Assembly: GCA_947174725.1 (NCBI GenBank)
Contig: CAMWKA010000108.1
Coordinates: forward strand, 1 to 6,317
Direction: 5' to 3'
Source: an uncultured Lachnospiraceae bacterium
GTDB lineage: Bacteria; Bacillota; Clostridia; Lachnospirales; Lachnospiraceae
Length of the DNA stretch: 6,317 bases
A program made the position numbers and the translations under genes. Positions 5,405-6,317 of the stretch are shown here, piece by piece; within the stretch, counting starts at the first letter, position 1; each line of letters begins with the position of its first letter. Below the pieces are notes generated by a model. That model was not told the DNA's origin and ran no database searches. It saw only the letters and a list, made by a program, of their open reading frames with translations.

Positions 5405-6317
5405 ATGTCATCAACATTTTTAGGATTGAATACAGCATATACGGGTCTGCAGGCGTCTAACGCAGCGTTAAACACAACGGCCAATAACATTGCCAATGTG
5501 GAGAGTGAAGGATACAGCCGTCAGCAGGTGCAGACACAGGCGGCCAATCCGATTCGTTCCTTTACTACGTATGGCTGTGTCGGCGCAGGCGTGGATACCT
5601 TGGCAATCGAGCGTGTCAGGGATCTCTTTTATGATCAAAAATTCTGGGAGAATAACTCCAAACTGGGTGAGTATGAAGTCAAGGATTATTATATGGATAT
5701 TATCCAGAAGTATTATAAGGATGATGACAGGGTTAAGGGCTTTAACAAGATATTTGATGAGTTCTATAGCGCGTTGGAGGAGCTTGCCAAGACTCCGGGT
5801 GATGTAACAGTCAGACAGCAGGCGATCGGTTTTGCTAACAATCTGTGTACCTACTTTAATGAAATGTATACGAATCTTCAGAAGCTTCAGACCGATATCA
5901 ATCATGAGATGAAGGTGAATACTGACCGTATCAACTCCATATCGCAGGAGATCTGCGCATTGAATAAGCAGATCAATGTGATCGAGATGAACAGCGGTGT
6001 CATGGCGAATGAACTGCGCGACCAGAGAGATCTTCTGGTGGATGAATTGTCCAAGATTGTTGATGTGGATGTGGAAGAGATTGATATTATTGACACAAAT
6101 TCCCCACTTCGTGATACCGGCGGAACAAGATATGTGGTAAAGATCTGTGGGCAGACCCTTGTGGATGGCAATGCCTATAAGACTCTGACCTGCGTTCCGC
6201 GTGAGAATAGTGAAAATGTGAACCAGACTGATGTAGATGGACTTTATGATATCTATTTTACGTGCGAAGGAGAATGGACGTCTCAGGATTACCGGGATCA
6301 GGGGGATGCGCTCAATG
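5405..6317 (+). CDS. flgK: Second FlgK-type hook-associated protein (3' partial)
   Basis: A second hook-associated protein 1 homolog, open to the window end (304 complete codons, no stop). Its N-terminus again shows the flagellar rod/D0 signature, LGLNTAYTGLQASNAALN (6-23) and NNIANVESEGYSRQQV (27-42). This is closer to textbook FlgK (GYSRQQV) than the first copy is (GYVRQQV). A FlgK-type D1 region follows, with KIFDEFYSALEELAKTPGD (about 117-135), VRQQAIGFANN and ELRDQRDLLVDELS (about 205-218). The missing half should hold the variable domain and C-terminal D0 helix. The ATG at 5405 has a strong GGAGGGG ribosome site 8 bases upstream and starts 50 bases after the first flgK stop, so the two are surely one operon. 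Six cysteines are already present. It could be a specialised junction protein rather than a redundant FlgK. It is not FlgL or FlgE, judging by the GYSRQQV and RDQRD motifs. Confidence 0.92.
   Translation, partial: MSSTFLGLNTAYTGLQASNAALNTTANNIANVESEGYSRQQVQTQAANPIRSFTTYGCVGAGVDTLAIERVRDLFYDQKFWENNSKLGEYEVKDYYMDIIQKYYKDDDRVKGFNKIFDEFYSALEELAKTPGDVTVRQQAIGFANNLCTYFNEMYTNLQKLQTDINHEMKVNTDRINSISQEICALNKQINVIEMNSGVMANELRDQRDLLVDELSKIVDVDVEEIDIIDTNSPLRDTGGTRYVVKICGQTLVDGNAYKTLTCVPRENSENVNQTDVDGLYDIYFTCEGEWTSQDYRDQGDALN

Noticed and set aside
5468..5905. Minus-strand open frame opposite the second flgK (also plus-strand 5490-5807)
   Set aside because: The true frame here is the second FlgK from 5405. 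These frames lack motifs and overlap it completely.

Overview
This looks like a chromosomal flagellar locus of a low-to-mid GC Gram-positive anaerobe. My best guess is Clostridia, probably a motile member of the Lachnospiraceae. The evidence is the gene order flgM-flgN-flgK-flgK, a SigD-type (sigma-28) promoter, strong AGGAGG-like ribosome sites, and the sequence style of FlgM, FlgN and FlgK. The taxon is an inference from family resemblance, not a search result.

Layout. Bases 1-1275 (+) hold the 3' nine-tenths or so of a MATE-family multidrug/cation antiporter whose start lies outside the window. Convergent with it, at 1326-2519 (-), is a CgeB/DUF3880-type GT-B glycosyltransferase. Its reading frame and ribosome site indicate a non-ATG start (CTG, or ATT one codon earlier), 22 codons upstream of the first ATG. 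Bases 2520-2677 are an AT-rich divergent control region. It carries a sigma-A promoter (extended -10) firing left into the glycosyltransferase, a near-consensus sigma-28 promoter firing right into flgM, and a 13-bp palindrome over the leftward -35 box. To the right, all on +, come flgM (anti-sigma-28 factor), an intrinsic terminator, flgN (export chaperone), a first complete flgK (565 aa), and a second, different flgK-like gene cut by the window end.

How the genes work together. FlgM holds sigma-28 inactive until the hook-basal body is built and FlgM is exported. Its own promoter appears to be sigma-28 dependent, giving a negative feedback loop. FlgN is expected to chaperone the hook-filament junction proteins, which are encoded immediately downstream. 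Having two FlgK paralogs in tandem is the least standard part of the structural gene set. The divergent glycosyltransferase may modify flagellin or another surface polymer, but only its position supports that. The MATE gene looks unrelated to motility.

I do not see an undescribed defence, mobile or RNA system here. The points worth a second look are the unusual glycosyltransferase start, the flgM-flgN terminator, the back-to-back promoters with a palindrome, the tandem FlgK pair, and the number of cysteines in these exported proteins.
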